Assembly: GCA_946902875.1 (NCBI GenBank) | Contig: OX336343.1 | Span: 15,919,596 to 15,983,595 of the forward strand | DNA: 64,000 bases | Direction: 5' to 3' | From: Nematopogon swammerdamellus | Lineage: Eukaryota; Arthropoda; Insecta; Lepidoptera; Adelidae | Shown: piece after piece, positions 41,649-51,829 of the stretch | How the letters are laid out: the number at the start of each line of letters is the position of its first letter | Numbering within the stretch: position 1 is the stretch's first letter | Position numbers and translations under genes: made by a program | Notes under the pieces: generated by a model | The model's database searches: none | The model's input: only the letters and a program-made list of their open reading frames with translations | Told to the model about the DNA's origin: nothing

Positions 41649-42512
41649 TTACATAAAAAAAAAGAAGGTGATCAAAGTATTCCCTATTTGGACATTTACA
41701 TATCTTGTCGATTCCTTGCCGGTAATGTACGTACTAGTATGTGTATGTGCTCGGTTAACCGCGCCGATGATGTGGCCGGCGCGGCGGCGGCGGCGCGGCG
41801 CGGCGCGACGGGGCGGCGCGATGCACGCGCGTGCGTGGGCAGTAGAGTATAGCAGAACCCATCTACCCAGACAAGCATTCCGCACTCGGTACCGACCGAC
41901 CCGCACGAGCACCGCCGCGAAGCCTTTCTCGAGCCGACAAACCGGTCGCCGTTGCCGCCGCCCCCGCGCCCCCGCCGCCGCGCCGTCCTATAAGTACGCC
42001 GCGCCGTACCTGACTCGTCCGCAACCACCCACCGCCTACCGAACCGTTTCACCTCTCTGCAACGGATTCAGAGTCGGCAATTACCTGCACAGGCTTCGTC
42101 CGCACAAAGACAGCATGCGTCGATTTCCGTGCATGCATGCATGCAACGAATCGTGTGCCGCGGTCTCGTACGAACCATGTAAATACACTGACTTGCTTGA
42201 TCGAAAGATCACTGCCCGTTTAGTGTATCGATATTCTGGAATGTAGGGACACAATGTTTGCCCATCTCGGGGTGTATTTTCACTCCTGAACGTACATAGG
42301 TACGAGAGATAATGAAACGTATGGTCATGTATGGTTAAACCATACATGGTTTGGTAATAAATAGAGAGAAATTAAAGCAATCGGAGATATACATTTGTCG
42401 GACATTTGACAAGACAAGGCGACTGACTGATTTTGTGATGTTCGAAGTATCGTTTTCACCTCGTTTGCATTATTTATTACAACAATTGAGTAGGATTATT
42501 TTGGGTACCAGC

Positions 42513-42518
<6 letters not shown>
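41649..42518. other. Noncoding; GC-rich island 41760-42050
   Basis: GCGGCGGCGGCGCGGCGCGG-type simple sequence spans the island. (GCAT)n occurs at about 42130-42148. The 209-codon plus ORF across it begins inside repeat R7 and is Arg/Pro-rich, so it is rejected. Confidence 0.4.
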
Positions 42519-42553
<35 letters not shown>

Positions 42554-44694
42554 GGGAGCACGACAAATGGCGCGCGCCAGACTAACGCAGAGGTGTAGTC
42601 CGACGGCGCCCACGGGCATTCGAATATTTACGGGGGCTGCGAATACCTTGTCGGCCGGCTAGGTGCACCTTCACATTATGTTTGAAGGACCCCAGACTGT
42701 ACATTAGAGGAAAGGATGCAGGTGGGAGTGAATTCCACATGTTAGCAACCCTGTAAATAAAGGATTTACAGGATCGATTTGTCCTAAGTGGGGGAATATC
42801 GACAGTGTGTGGATGCATTCCCAACCTGTTGCGGGTGGAACGATGGTAGAATGGGGATGGAGGGATCGCATCGTGCAGCTCCTTGGAACATTCTCCGTGG
42901 TACAGGCGATAGAACACACACAAAGATCCAACGTCCCTGCGGAGTTGTAAGGTCTCTAAGTTTCGGGATACCTCGGGGTCGTTAACGAGGCGGACAGCGC
43001 GACGCTGAATCGAGTCTAAGGAGCCGAGCAGGTATTTTGCGGATCCGTCCCACAGATGCGAACAGTACTCCACGCATGAGCGAATCTGCGCTTTATAAAG
43101 CAGCAGTTTTTGGCTCGGCGTAAAGTACTGACGCACCTTGTTGAGGACTCCCAGCTTCCTTGAGGCTACCTTAGCTTTTTCCTCGATGTGGCGTCCAAAA
43201 TTAAGGTCGCGAGTTAGTTCGACCCCGAGAATCCCAATGTGCTCCTCGACCTTGAGACTAGTTCCTTGGAAGGTGGGGGCTGCAGTGAACGGTGTCCGCT
43301 TCGCGCTGAATACACACGCCTGGGTTTTACTTGCGTTAAACTCGACGAGGTTTTGGAGGCCCCAGGTGGAGACCTTATTTAGGGTCTCCTCGAGCTCAAG
43401 CACAAGATGTAGCCTGTTTTTCTCCACCTCGGCCAGGCTTGCGGTTGGATGACATGTGTACCTGGCTAGTGGCGTGCTGTCGTCTGCATAGCAATTAATT
43501 TCGCCCGATTCGAGCAGATCATTAATATGCAGCAGAAAGAGGGTCGGGGACAGCACGGAACCTTGCGGTACGCCGGCATCAACTAACATGGCGTCTGAGC
43601 AGCAACCGTCAATCAAGACTTTAATATTGCGACCATGCAGGAAGTCGCCAATCCAGTCACACAAGCCGGAAGGTAGGCCATATGACGGCAGCTTGGAAAG
43701 AAGGGCTTTATGCCAGACCCGATCGAACGCTTTCGCTACGTCCAACCCGATAGCCATGCCCTCGCCGTGATTTTCGAGCGCATCACCCATTTTGTGACAT
43801 ACGTGAACCAGAAGGTCCCCAGCTGACCGATTTGGGCGAAATCCATATTGGCGGTCGCTTAGGAGGTCCTTCCTTTCTAGGTATGTCATCAATTGAGTGT
43901 TGATGATGCGCTCCATCACTTTGCAGAGTAATGAGGTGATTGCTATCGGGCGGTAGTTTTTCGGATCGGAACGGTCCCCTTTCTTGGGGACAGGCTGCAC
44001 GTTAGCAGATTTCCAAGCTGACGGCACGCGACCAGTGGAGTAAGACAGGCGATACAGGCGTGTGAGGACAGGGGCTAGCTCTGGAGCACATGTCTTTAAC
44101 ACCAGTGCAGGGATTCCGTCGGGTCCACTCGCTTTTCTCGCATCTAGGGCGAATAACTCACGCCGGACAGTGCCTTGGCGGAACTGTATTTCTGGCATGG
44201 TGCAATCACACCCAGGAATGGATGGTGGTTTGGCACCGCCATCGTCCAGATGCGAATTTTGAGCAAAGAGTGCCACTAGGAGATCGGCCTTCTCTTTGGC
44301 GGAAAAAGCGAGCGAGCCGTCGGGCCGCTGCAGCGGTGGGAGTGAGGAGCGACAGAAGTTTGCTTCGACAGATTTGGCGAGAGACCAGAATTGACGGCTC
44401 CCAGATGGGTGTTCGATCAATTTGTCACCAATTCTGCCGATGTGCTCAAATTTAGCCCTTGCGATGACTCTCTTGCTGGTTTTAGAGGCTGCATTGTAGG
44501 TCTGCTTCAGATTGGCAGTGTTTGGATCACGTCGGGTTCGCGCACGGGACCACGCTTTGTAAGCCGTATTCTTTTCAGAAATAGCGGCTGCGCATTCCGT
44601 GTTGAACCAGGGCTGGCTTTTACCTCCGAGGGATTTGACGGAGCTAGGAATAAACATTTCCATAGCTCCCTGAATCACCTCAGATACAATATAT
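42519..44694 (-). mobile_element. Jockey-like LINE copy C, 5'-truncated, with poly-A tail
   Basis: The T-run 42519-42550 (about 32 T) is the poly-A tail. The element runs on the minus strand from about 44689 (in the endonuclease-RT linker) to this tail. ATCAAT occurs on both sides (42513-42518 and 44695-44700) and may be a short target duplication. The endonuclease domain and ORF1 were lost by 5' truncation. The long open frame and long clean tail make this the youngest LINE copy in the window. Confidence 0.9.
42582..44690 (-). pseudogene. LINE copy C reverse transcriptase and C-terminal domain, open reading frame
   Basis: A frame of about 703 LINE codons is open without stop or shift. RT copies element RNA into DNA at a nicked target. 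Motifs in order are ASGPDGIPALVLKTC, NYRPIAITSLLCKVMERI, QYGFRPNRSAGDLLVH, GLDVAKAFDRVWHKALL (first catalytic Asp), GVPQGSVLSPTLFLLHIND, CYADDSTPLA (YADD, intact), LGVLNKVRQYFTPSQKLLLY and CVEYCSHLWDGSAKYLLGSL. It ends at SPRKYSNARGRRRTTPLR. The first eight codons of the frame are flanking DNA. The endonuclease and the native start are missing, so it is classed as a partial gene although RT looks intact. Confidence 0.92.
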
Positions 44695-45474
44695 ATCAAT
44701 AGAATAACATACACACATATAATTTAAAAAAGCGGTCATTGGTGAGTCGAACTCGCGTTGAGAGGGATGCGTACCATTCCGTTTTCTGTGATATAACTTA
44801 TGGCTTAGGATATTCGTTTAGGTTTTCATGTTAATTACTGTAAAACAGGGACTATGTTCCCAATTTTTTTTTCTTCAAAATAATATACTTTTTTAAATAT
44901 CTCTTAAGGCGGTGACAAACGCCAAATACGCAAAACATGCAAAAAGTGCGACAAAGAAGGTCCAAAACTGACCAATTGACACACATTCAGAAAATTAAAA
45001 AAATACCAACCTATATTTTGGTTCCTTACCAACAAAGTGCATTGCTGGTTTTTTTAATAATGAGTAAAAGTAAGTAATAAACATAAAATTAAAAATATAT
45101 AAAAAAAGCATGAATTTTTGAAAATCTGAGTATGTGTGTATTATTACAATTTTACAATACCACCGATTCAAAGGTCACAAAGCTCTGAGAAAACTCTATT
45201 CAATTTGTTTTATTATTTTATCCACGAAAGGAGATAAAAATAAAAAACAAAAAACGCCTACATGAAATTATTGACGTAATTCTTCAGTCGGAAGGGTAAA
45301 ATTTTTGCCTTCGTCAATTTAGCAGGCACTTCAATACTAGATACAATTTTAGTTCCGGGCTCGCTTGCTCGCTCCTGCCCTGCTGCGCCCGCGTGTCGGT
45401 CGTCATTTCTGTCTTCTGTGTTTGGATCGAATGGAAAAAAATAGGTAGGTTAGGTATATTTGTACCGTGTGGGA
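44695..45474. repeat. Noncoding; family R8 repeat unit at 44735-44835
   Basis: GAGTCGAACTCGCGT, GTACCATTCCGTTTTCTGTG and GGCTTAGGATATTCGTTTAG match the tandem units at 63709-64000. The rest, 44836-45474, is AT-rich and empty. Confidence 0.65.
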
Positions 45475-45540
45475 TGGTAATTTAAAATAATAGCCCCACT
45501 GCATCTCTCCCCGTGCATGTCGTAAAAGGCGACTGAGGGA
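45475..45540 (-). repeat. Dispersed repeat, family R3
   Basis: GCCCCACTGCATCTCTCCCC, GTCGTAAAAGGCGACTGAGG; the reverse of 23165-23235. The SINE tail abuts it. Confidence 0.7.
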
Positions 45541-45676
45541 TTTTTTTATGTAAACTGACACAGTTTGCTATATCACCTATAACATCCATGATGTCAGCCC
45601 ATAACACCGGGTGAACTTAGGTGCCATGTCAGTGCTTCCCTTTGGTCGTGCCGGCTACACTAAACTGGACGGAAAA
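45541..45676 (-). mobile_element. SINE (composite family), split by a hAT element
   Basis: The tail half is present from the T-run at 45541 to CTAAACTGGACGGAAAA at 45676. The SINE resumes at 47264 with ACGGAAAATACAAACTATTT to about 47287. ACGGAAAA is duplicated by the hAT insertion. Confidence 0.88.
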
Positions 45677-46408
45677 CAGTGGCGGATCTTTCATAGAAGC
45701 CGAAAAGCCGGGCTTGCCCTAAGATTGTCGATTGGTAAAAGTTATCTAATTCGAAAAACACAAACATTGTTTTTAAATTAATTCCTACGCCGCCGCCGCG
45801 CGGCGCGCCGAAACAGGCGGGTCGACTCGAGCCACCAGCCAGATGTGTGTATCGTCGGCCGGCAGGCAATCGGCAAACAAAAGATGCTACCTACGCCTGC
45901 AAATTGCAATGAATGTCGCAGTCCTTTTCACGCTCAAGCACGGAATACGGCGCGCGATCGTAACGCCAAGCCACATGTGCAACTTAAGCCAAGAATTCTC
46001 GTGCATCTCCTCTTCATACAAAACTAATACATTGAAACAAAAGTTTGTGTCAATGTGGGGTAGGGACCTGTACACGTATACGACACCTACATGACTCACA
46101 CTAGTAAATAAATGCCAAGCTTCGTGACGTAAGAAGGAAGGACGAAGGTAACCGACCAATTACAGCGCGCGATTTCAGTGTTACAATTATGTAGGCAAAA
46201 TTCACTAATTATGGGAAAAAAATTATTGTAAAATGCAAATAAAATGTGGTGAATTCCCCATTATTTACAAGGGTAAGTTTGGGTAACGTACTCCAACACA
46301 AGTTTTTATTTCAATGCAAATGCTTTCGCTGAGATGCTTTGATTGTTGTATAGAATTTTCAAAATAATTAGGTAAATAGTGTTGTGTTGGAGTTCTTGGA
46401 TTGGAACA

Positions 46409-46879
46409 ATGAATCTTAAAGAGGAAGTGGAAAGGCCAGTGAGTGAGTGCGATGATAGAAAGTGTTTTCAATACTTGCTTCAACCTGGTAAGTTAGCCTC
46501 TCTAGGTTTTGCTGAGAAAAAGAGTCTCGTGCATTCAGATAGTCCAACACCTAACTTGGTGATTCATCAGGCAACTAAGAATCGTAATAGGCATTTTCAT
46601 CGATCTGTCTACAAGACTGCATGGGTCGCTGGTTGTTCTCACATGATTATGCTTTTTTGCTGGTATTGCGTGCTGTTCTAGAATGAAAAGGGTGTTTGGA
46701 ACACAAGAGGCTACTCAGACCTAAACAACTTCGCTAACGCTCTAAAGCGGCATCAATCCACTAAAGTGCATTTAAATGCTGTTATCGCATTCCATGGATT
46801 TGGGAAGACTCGGATAGAAACTTCGCTTTCGCGACAGGCTGCTGACGAAATAGAGAGACACAACAGAAAGGTCATCATA
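46409..46879 (+). pseudogene. hAT transposase, N-terminal TTF/ZMYM-type zinc-finger region, broken
   Basis: ATG at 46409 opens MNLKEEVERPVSECDDRKCF, then NRHFHRSVYKTAWVAGCSH and MLFCWYCVLF. A TAG stop follows at 46679-46681, and the frame resumes as NEKGVWNTRGYSDLNNFANA, LKRHQSTKVHLNAVIAFHGF and ADEIERHNRKVIIM. The C-S-H ... F-C-x2-C spacing, the W-N-T-R-G-Y-S-D-L motif and the H-x-x-x-K-x-H stretch match the TTF-type finger at the start of ZMYM1-like hAT transposases. That finger is thought to bind element ends. A family R2 repeat cuts the frame at about 46880, so the dimerisation and RNase H-like catalytic domains are absent. The position inside an element with hAT ends supports the call. 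Confidence 0.82.
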
Positions 46880-47155
46880 ATGCAAGAACTCTGGTAAATT
46901 ACAGCACAACACCGACCACCATGTTTCGCAAAGTATTCGAACAAGATTCAATCGATCAAGCTGCAAGTAAGGCACGAAGACCCACCTCCTGCATGAATCG
47001 GTGGAAGTACCGTGCCAAGGTGAGAGGTGGCGATCTTGTCGCCCTTTAGTACGGCATCTTGTCCTTATCCCTTAGTCGCCTTTTACGACATGTATGGGGA
47101 GAGATGCAGTGGGGATATTCTTTTTAAGTACCGGCCCCACACGGTATATATTATT
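46880..47155. repeat. Repeat fragments R2 (46880-47010) and R3 (47040-47155) inside the hAT element
   Basis: GTAAATTACAGCACAACACC and GGCACGAAGACCCACC match R2. CTTATCCCTTAGTCGCCTTT and GGGGAGAGATGCAGTGGGG match R3. They interrupt or replace the downstream transposase gene. Confidence 0.7.
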
Positions 47156-47309
47156 TATTTATTAGGCGATGAAAGAAATGTTATTTACATAGATTTGTTA
47201 CCTACCATGCCATTCGGACTAAAGTTGTGCTTGCCCTTGCTGAAAACCCACCATCCGCCACTGACGGAAAATACAAACTATTTCGGGATATGACTCCCTT
47301 CTTTTTTTC

Positions 47310-47437
47310 CGTCCAGTTCAGTGAAGCCGGTACGACCGAAGAAAAGCACTGACATAGCACCTACTTCACCAGTTGTTACGAGCTGACATCACGGATGTTG
47401 TATTGTAGGTGATGTTGCCACCGTGTCATTTTCCGTA
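47310..47437 (+). mobile_element. SINE tail-half fragment, plus orientation
   Basis: CCGTCCAGTTCAGTGAAGCC, AGCACTGACATAGCACCTA and TGACATCACGGATGTTGTA match the composite SINE body in the opposite orientation to the split copy just left of it. Confidence 0.75.
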
Positions 47438-48102
47438 CCAGTATACAGTACGACCGTATCAGTAATATCTCTCTTCTGTGGTATCTATCAGTATACGCTC
47501 CGGTACGTAACTTGACGGGGCGTTATACGCATGGCTTTCGTTGGTATAACCACAGAATAACTAATAGGTACTGTGGTATAACGCTGTCTGCGCTTGAGAT
47601 GCAAGGACTATAGAACCGTGCCTAAATAAAAGTAGCCTAGCAACAGCGGCGCGCTGCGGAGCGGGGGCGGCGGCGGCGGCGGCACTGTGGTGGCGCGGAG
47701 CGGAGACGACGCGGCGGCGCGGCGCGGCGCGGAGGAGCGGCTTGTTATTGCTTGCTTGCATGCGTGAGTGAGTGGCCAGTTACCGCACCGCACCGCACCC
47801 CACCGCACCGTGCCATGCTGCCGCCGCGCGCGCCGCGCGCGCCGGCCGGTACCTATGTTGCTATGATATTTGCCATACATACCTAAATGCCTATCTACCT
47901 ATTACCTACCTACCCATTTTTATTTTAGTTTTCATCGATAGTCTATTTAGAGGTTTATAAAAAGTGGTAAGTACATGAACTAAAATAATTTGGAAGAAAT
48001 TACAATAAAATGTTATTTAGGTAAAATAATAAAAAATAAAAAATTAGAATCACGCATCAGTTACATAAGCCACAATCATTTTAACAATTAAAATAATAAA
48101 AA
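47438..48102. other. Noncoding; GC-rich island 47640-47850, (CACCG)n
   Basis: GCGGCGGCGGCGG and GCGCGGCGCGGCGCGG simple sequence, then CACCGCACCGCACC at about 47784-47812. There is no gene. Confidence 0.4.
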
Positions 48103-48205
48103 AGCAAAAAAAAAAACATACGAAAGTGGGATTCGAACCCCGAACCATCAACTCTTTAGGCTGATAGCGACAAACTACGCTAAATGTGACTTGAACGTGC
48201 GAAGC
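48103..48205 (-). ncRNA. tRNA-like relic (SINE head or tRNA pseudogene)
   Basis: The minus strand has TAGCGTAGTTTGTCGC (A-box-like) and, about 40 nt later, GGGGTTCGAATCCC with a perfect Pol III B box, then a T-run at 48116-48106. No acceptor stem pairs properly, so it is not a working tRNA. Confidence 0.5.
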
Positions 48206-49048
48206 GAAATTAGCAGTCGCATGGTACATTATGTAGAATTCCCGAATGCTCAAGGTCGTTGGCGTTTGTCACGGCCTTAAACTATGCATTTTACAAATTA
48301 TAATCTATGGAGTATTTTAAAGTCGAACCATTGTGTAGGTTGAAAGGAATATCGCATATATGGCGCTATCCTGATCGAAATTAAATTAATCTTATGGCTT
48401 CCCAATTATTAAATATGCTTAGAAATTGGATTATAATAATACAAAGCGTTAGAAGCTTCGCTTCTGTCGGGTGTCCCACGACACCTCACCTTCTTTTTAC
48501 TTTCTAATTTGTCCCCCCAAGACCCCCAAAATCTAAATTCGTTCATTTATTCTATATGTCCGTGATTGGGTCATCCATCAGTCATCCATCACACTCTATA
48601 TATTATGTACCGAATTTCAACTTTTCGTCCAGTAGATTCGGAGAAAATAAACTGTGACAGACGAACAAACAGACAGACACGAGAGTGATCCTATAATGGT
48701 TAAGTTTTTTTCCTCTTTTGAGGTACGGAACCCTAAAAACAATCCAATGAACCAATCATACGTCACACACACCTCACACGGTTGTTGCTCTCTCCTCCCT
48801 CTCGTTCCGTTGGAATAGCCAGCAGCGCCTCTGCCGCACCGCGCCGCCGCCGCCCGCCCCGGCCATCCTATATTCTCGGAATCGACATCTTTTACGAGCC
48901 GCACTGCCTGCCACGCCGCGCCGCCGCGGTATACACGCTGCTCACACAAACTACGATCACATCAGCATTTATGTACGTACGGAGTAGGTATAATAACCCT
49001 GATTTCAATCAGAATCAATTATTCGCACCATATAATTTCACCTTTTTG
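48206..49048. repeat. Noncoding; R1 fragment 48620-48740 and GC-rich island 48800-48930
   Basis: 48620-48740 has CAGACAGACACGAGAG and TGAGGTACGGAACCCTAAAA, the end of an R1 copy. The GC-rich block after it (CCGCACCGCGCCGCCGCCGC) has only compositional ORFs. Confidence 0.55.
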
Positions 49049-49460
49049 AAGTGAAAACTTCTTTAGCGGCGCTTGGCACTTTTTTAGGTGGGTAAAAAAT
49101 GTTAAACTCGCGTCATCGCGTCAGCGTCAGATTTATTTTTATTTTTTAAAATGTAACCTTAAGCCATTGCATGAAGGGTTAAGTTACGAGTGGCTCGGGA
49201 TCAATTCTGTTCGTCTCTCAGTGACAGTGGGAATCCGATATTCGTTTGGTCGTTTATTTGATTTCGTGGCTCAATGGTAAGAATGTAGGATTTGTATTTT
49301 TTGACCATCGGTTGGAATCCCTTTTTTTGTTTTTTTTTTCTTTTGTTTTCTTTTTTAAGCAATGTTACGGTGTTTAAATTTTTTTAGGGTGTTTAGTTTT
49401 TTTTATAACCACCTAAGAATTATTTTCGGAAATACAAAAAGTTTTCACTTCTGCCGGCAC
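49049..49460. mobile_element. Candidate inverted-repeat element with GAAGTGAAAACTT ends and a tRNA-like interior
   Basis: GAAGTGAAAACTTCTTT at 49049 and the complement ending at about 49460 (AAAAAGTTTTCACTTC) are inverted ends. Inside, 49265-49325 has TGGCTCAATGGTAAGA (A-box-like) and GGTTGGAATCCC (B box with one mismatch), then a T-run. No target duplication is certain. Confidence 0.55.
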
Positions 49461-49479
49461 TCCCGGAGTGCAACTGTGG

Positions 49480-49622
49480 CTTTTATTATTGGAAATTGAC
49501 ACGGTTGACACATCACGTACTACATCCGTGATGTCAGCCCATAACACCTTGGTGAACTAGGTTCCATGTCAGTGCTTCCCTTCATTTCATGTCGGCTACA
49601 CTGGACTGGACTGAAAACACGT
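49480..49622 (-). mobile_element. SINE tail-half fragment
   Basis: GGAAATTGACACGGTTGACA, CATCCGTGATGTCAGCCCAT and GTCGGCTACACTGGACTGGA match the tail half of the composite SINE. It is cut after GAAAACACG. Confidence 0.75.
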
Positions 49623-51829
49623 TATTTTAATTCTTCACCATCGTCTGAACTAGGTATAAGTATTTTGATTTCGAAGAGTTGTTCACGGTGCGCATCAACT
49701 CGGCGGCGCGGCGGTGCTGAAAACAGCCCTCCGTCATAGTTAAGTAGCTGTTCTACGATTGTGTTTCCTGATTCACTGCACCCTCAGATGCTCTCTGCCT
49801 GTCGCACGTCATCTGTCTGAATACACGGTTTCAACACTCGCTGGACCAAGTGCGGGTTTCGCACCTGAAAGCCTTTGCGGCTCTTGCGGCTCTTTCGGAA
49901 ACACGGCTCGGGTTGACTCGGCTCGAAACGAAACGTAACAAAAACGACATGCACCGCCTCAACATTAGGTTAGGGTTAATATAGAGAAGATGCGTCGCAA
50001 TATTAACCCTGGTTATTTTTTTAAACCACCAAAACATCACTCATACCACACTTTCCTTCGAGCCGAAGTCTGGCCGAAAGGAGCTAAAGGAGCCGTAGGA
50101 GCCAGGAAGTCTTTCAGGTGGCGGACCGACGAACTGCTAGGAATGAGAGAACGATCGACTGAACAATAAGCTGGTTCTATGCTGGAGGCTAACCAAGCAG
50201 GACTGTGATCATCTTCTCTGGTAGAATACGTGGACGGGTTGAACTTTATGTATTACGTCGTCCACTCTAGTTTTACTACCTAGTACCTAATCTTCATCAT
50301 TTTAGTGTTTAAGTTCACATATTCATCTTTCATTATACGAGTATCTCGTACATTTATTCCTTATTAAACAATTTTCCACACCCTGCTTGAGTTACGTTAT
50401 TTTGTTACAAAGTACAATTATTATAGCTTTAATTGAATACCATCAAATACTTGTTTATATTTACTTTAGCGTACGAGTTGCCCGGCTTAGCTTTCCGGGT
50501 CTTTTCTGTATGATTCAGGGATGCGGAAGTTTTTTTAAAGATGGCGTCTGAATCCGGGAGACTCCAGGAATTCCGGGAGGGAAACCCTAGCTGCATTCCA
50601 CAAAATCCTTCTCCTTAATATCTTCACTTTAAATACTCAACTTCCAGCCACACCTACCACTTCTGAACATGTCACCATGCATTTAGAATAATGAACGAAA
50701 ATTTCATTTCACCAAGCGATTAATTTGGGGATGGAAAATGTCAGTGCGCGAATTTTGAAGTGTGTGCCGTGCGTGCGCACCGCGCTCCGGGTGCGGGCTG
50801 CGGGCGGCGCGGGAGTGGCTGCAGCGCGGCCGCCATCGGGGCGGTGCGGAGGCCGCGAGGCAGCCGGCTCGGTCCTCGTACTCGCGGTGTTGTAGTGGCA
50901 CAATCGGCTAATGGCTCTCTCGAGCCGCGCCAGCTCCACTTGGTGCCGCGCACGGAGCGGGGACAAGCACCGCGTGAACCGACGGATGATCGTGTTTATT
51001 TAATTTTATATTCCGGGGCGCCGCATGTTTACCGCGCAATCGACTCGACCCGGCGGCCTACCCCTCGGCCTCGGCTCGTCGTAGTCGTAGTACAAATACT
51101 AAGTGTCAACAATCAGGCGGGAGTGCCGCCACACGCCCCTGATGCGTTCGTTTCTAATATGAAATCTAATGAAGTAAATGTAAGCCTATAAAAAAAGAAT
51201 GGTCTCAATCCGATTAATAGTTTCGGAGAAATGCGTGGACAAACATACATACAAATATATACATACATACAACTAAAAACAATTTCATATTTGTTTGGAA
51301 GCCCTAATAGATTATCTTATGTGAATATATTGCAGTTCCAAAAATATTACATACATATACATAACCTCATTTTTTTAAAGTCGGTTAATTAAATGAATAT
51401 GAAATGTTTTTCGATGCTTGCTAGAATTTTAACCAACCCAGATTTGGCCAATAATTATTGGGCAGATTTGGCCAATAATTACCATCCAAATTTCCACATA
51501 CCAAGGTAATAAATTATCTATAATATAATATCTTATCCTTGGACGGGCTGCGGGCGACACGGCGGAGGCGCGGAGGAGGCGGCGCGCGCGGCGTGACGGC
51601 AGAATGACAATTCAACAAAAACTTTGCCATATTATTTGTACTAGTTGTTGTCCGCGGCTGCGCTCACGTATTCATACACGTATGAAATTCGTATTTCAAA
51701 AGAAGAAATTAAGTAACTAAAAGCAAGGCCGAAGGCCGAGCTGGGTTCAGGTAAACGATAAATCTTCTCGAAGAAAGTAAGTACCTTATTCGTAACGCCA
51801 GAACGGGTAAAAGTTACGGTGTGTAGCTT
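49623..51829. other. Noncoding; GC-rich island 50760-51110 and dispersed repeat 51196-51290
   Basis: The island has overlapping Arg/Ala/Pro ORFs on both strands (65-143 codons), judged compositional. ACATACATACAAATATATAC at 51245 is a repeat tail. CAGATTTGGCCAATAATTAT is directly duplicated at about 51440 and 51463. 51722 carries the G-A-A-G-G-C-C-G-A-G repeat core. Confidence 0.4.

Larger units (their letters stand above)
45677..47263. mobile_element. 1587-bp hAT transposon with ACGGAAAA duplication, inside a SINE
   Basis: The ends CAGTGGCGGAT at 45677 and ATCCGCCACTG to 47263 are perfect 11-bp inverted repeats, with GGGCAAGC-type words just inside both. ACGGAAAA flanks both sides (45669-45676, 47264-47271), the 8-bp duplication of hAT. 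It carries a broken transposase fragment at 46409-46879 and later repeat fragments R2 and R3. It is internally deleted and non-autonomous. Confidence 0.93.

Noticed and set aside
41617..42246. 209-codon plus-strand ORF
   Set aside because: It starts inside dispersed repeat R7 and runs through a GC-rich island where all frames are open. It is Arg/Pro/Ala-rich, with no domain and no splice evidence.
48103..48205. A functional tRNA gene
   Set aside because: B box is perfect, but the acceptor stem does not pair and the D-arm region is poor; treated as a tRNA-like relic.
49265..49325. A functional tRNA gene
   Set aside because: The B box has a mismatch (GGTTGGAATCC) and no cloverleaf can be drawn.
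50704..51191. ORFs of 65-143 codons including one with VVVVQILSVN
   Set aside because: GC-rich island effect; the opposite strand has equally long frames, so no strand is favoured.
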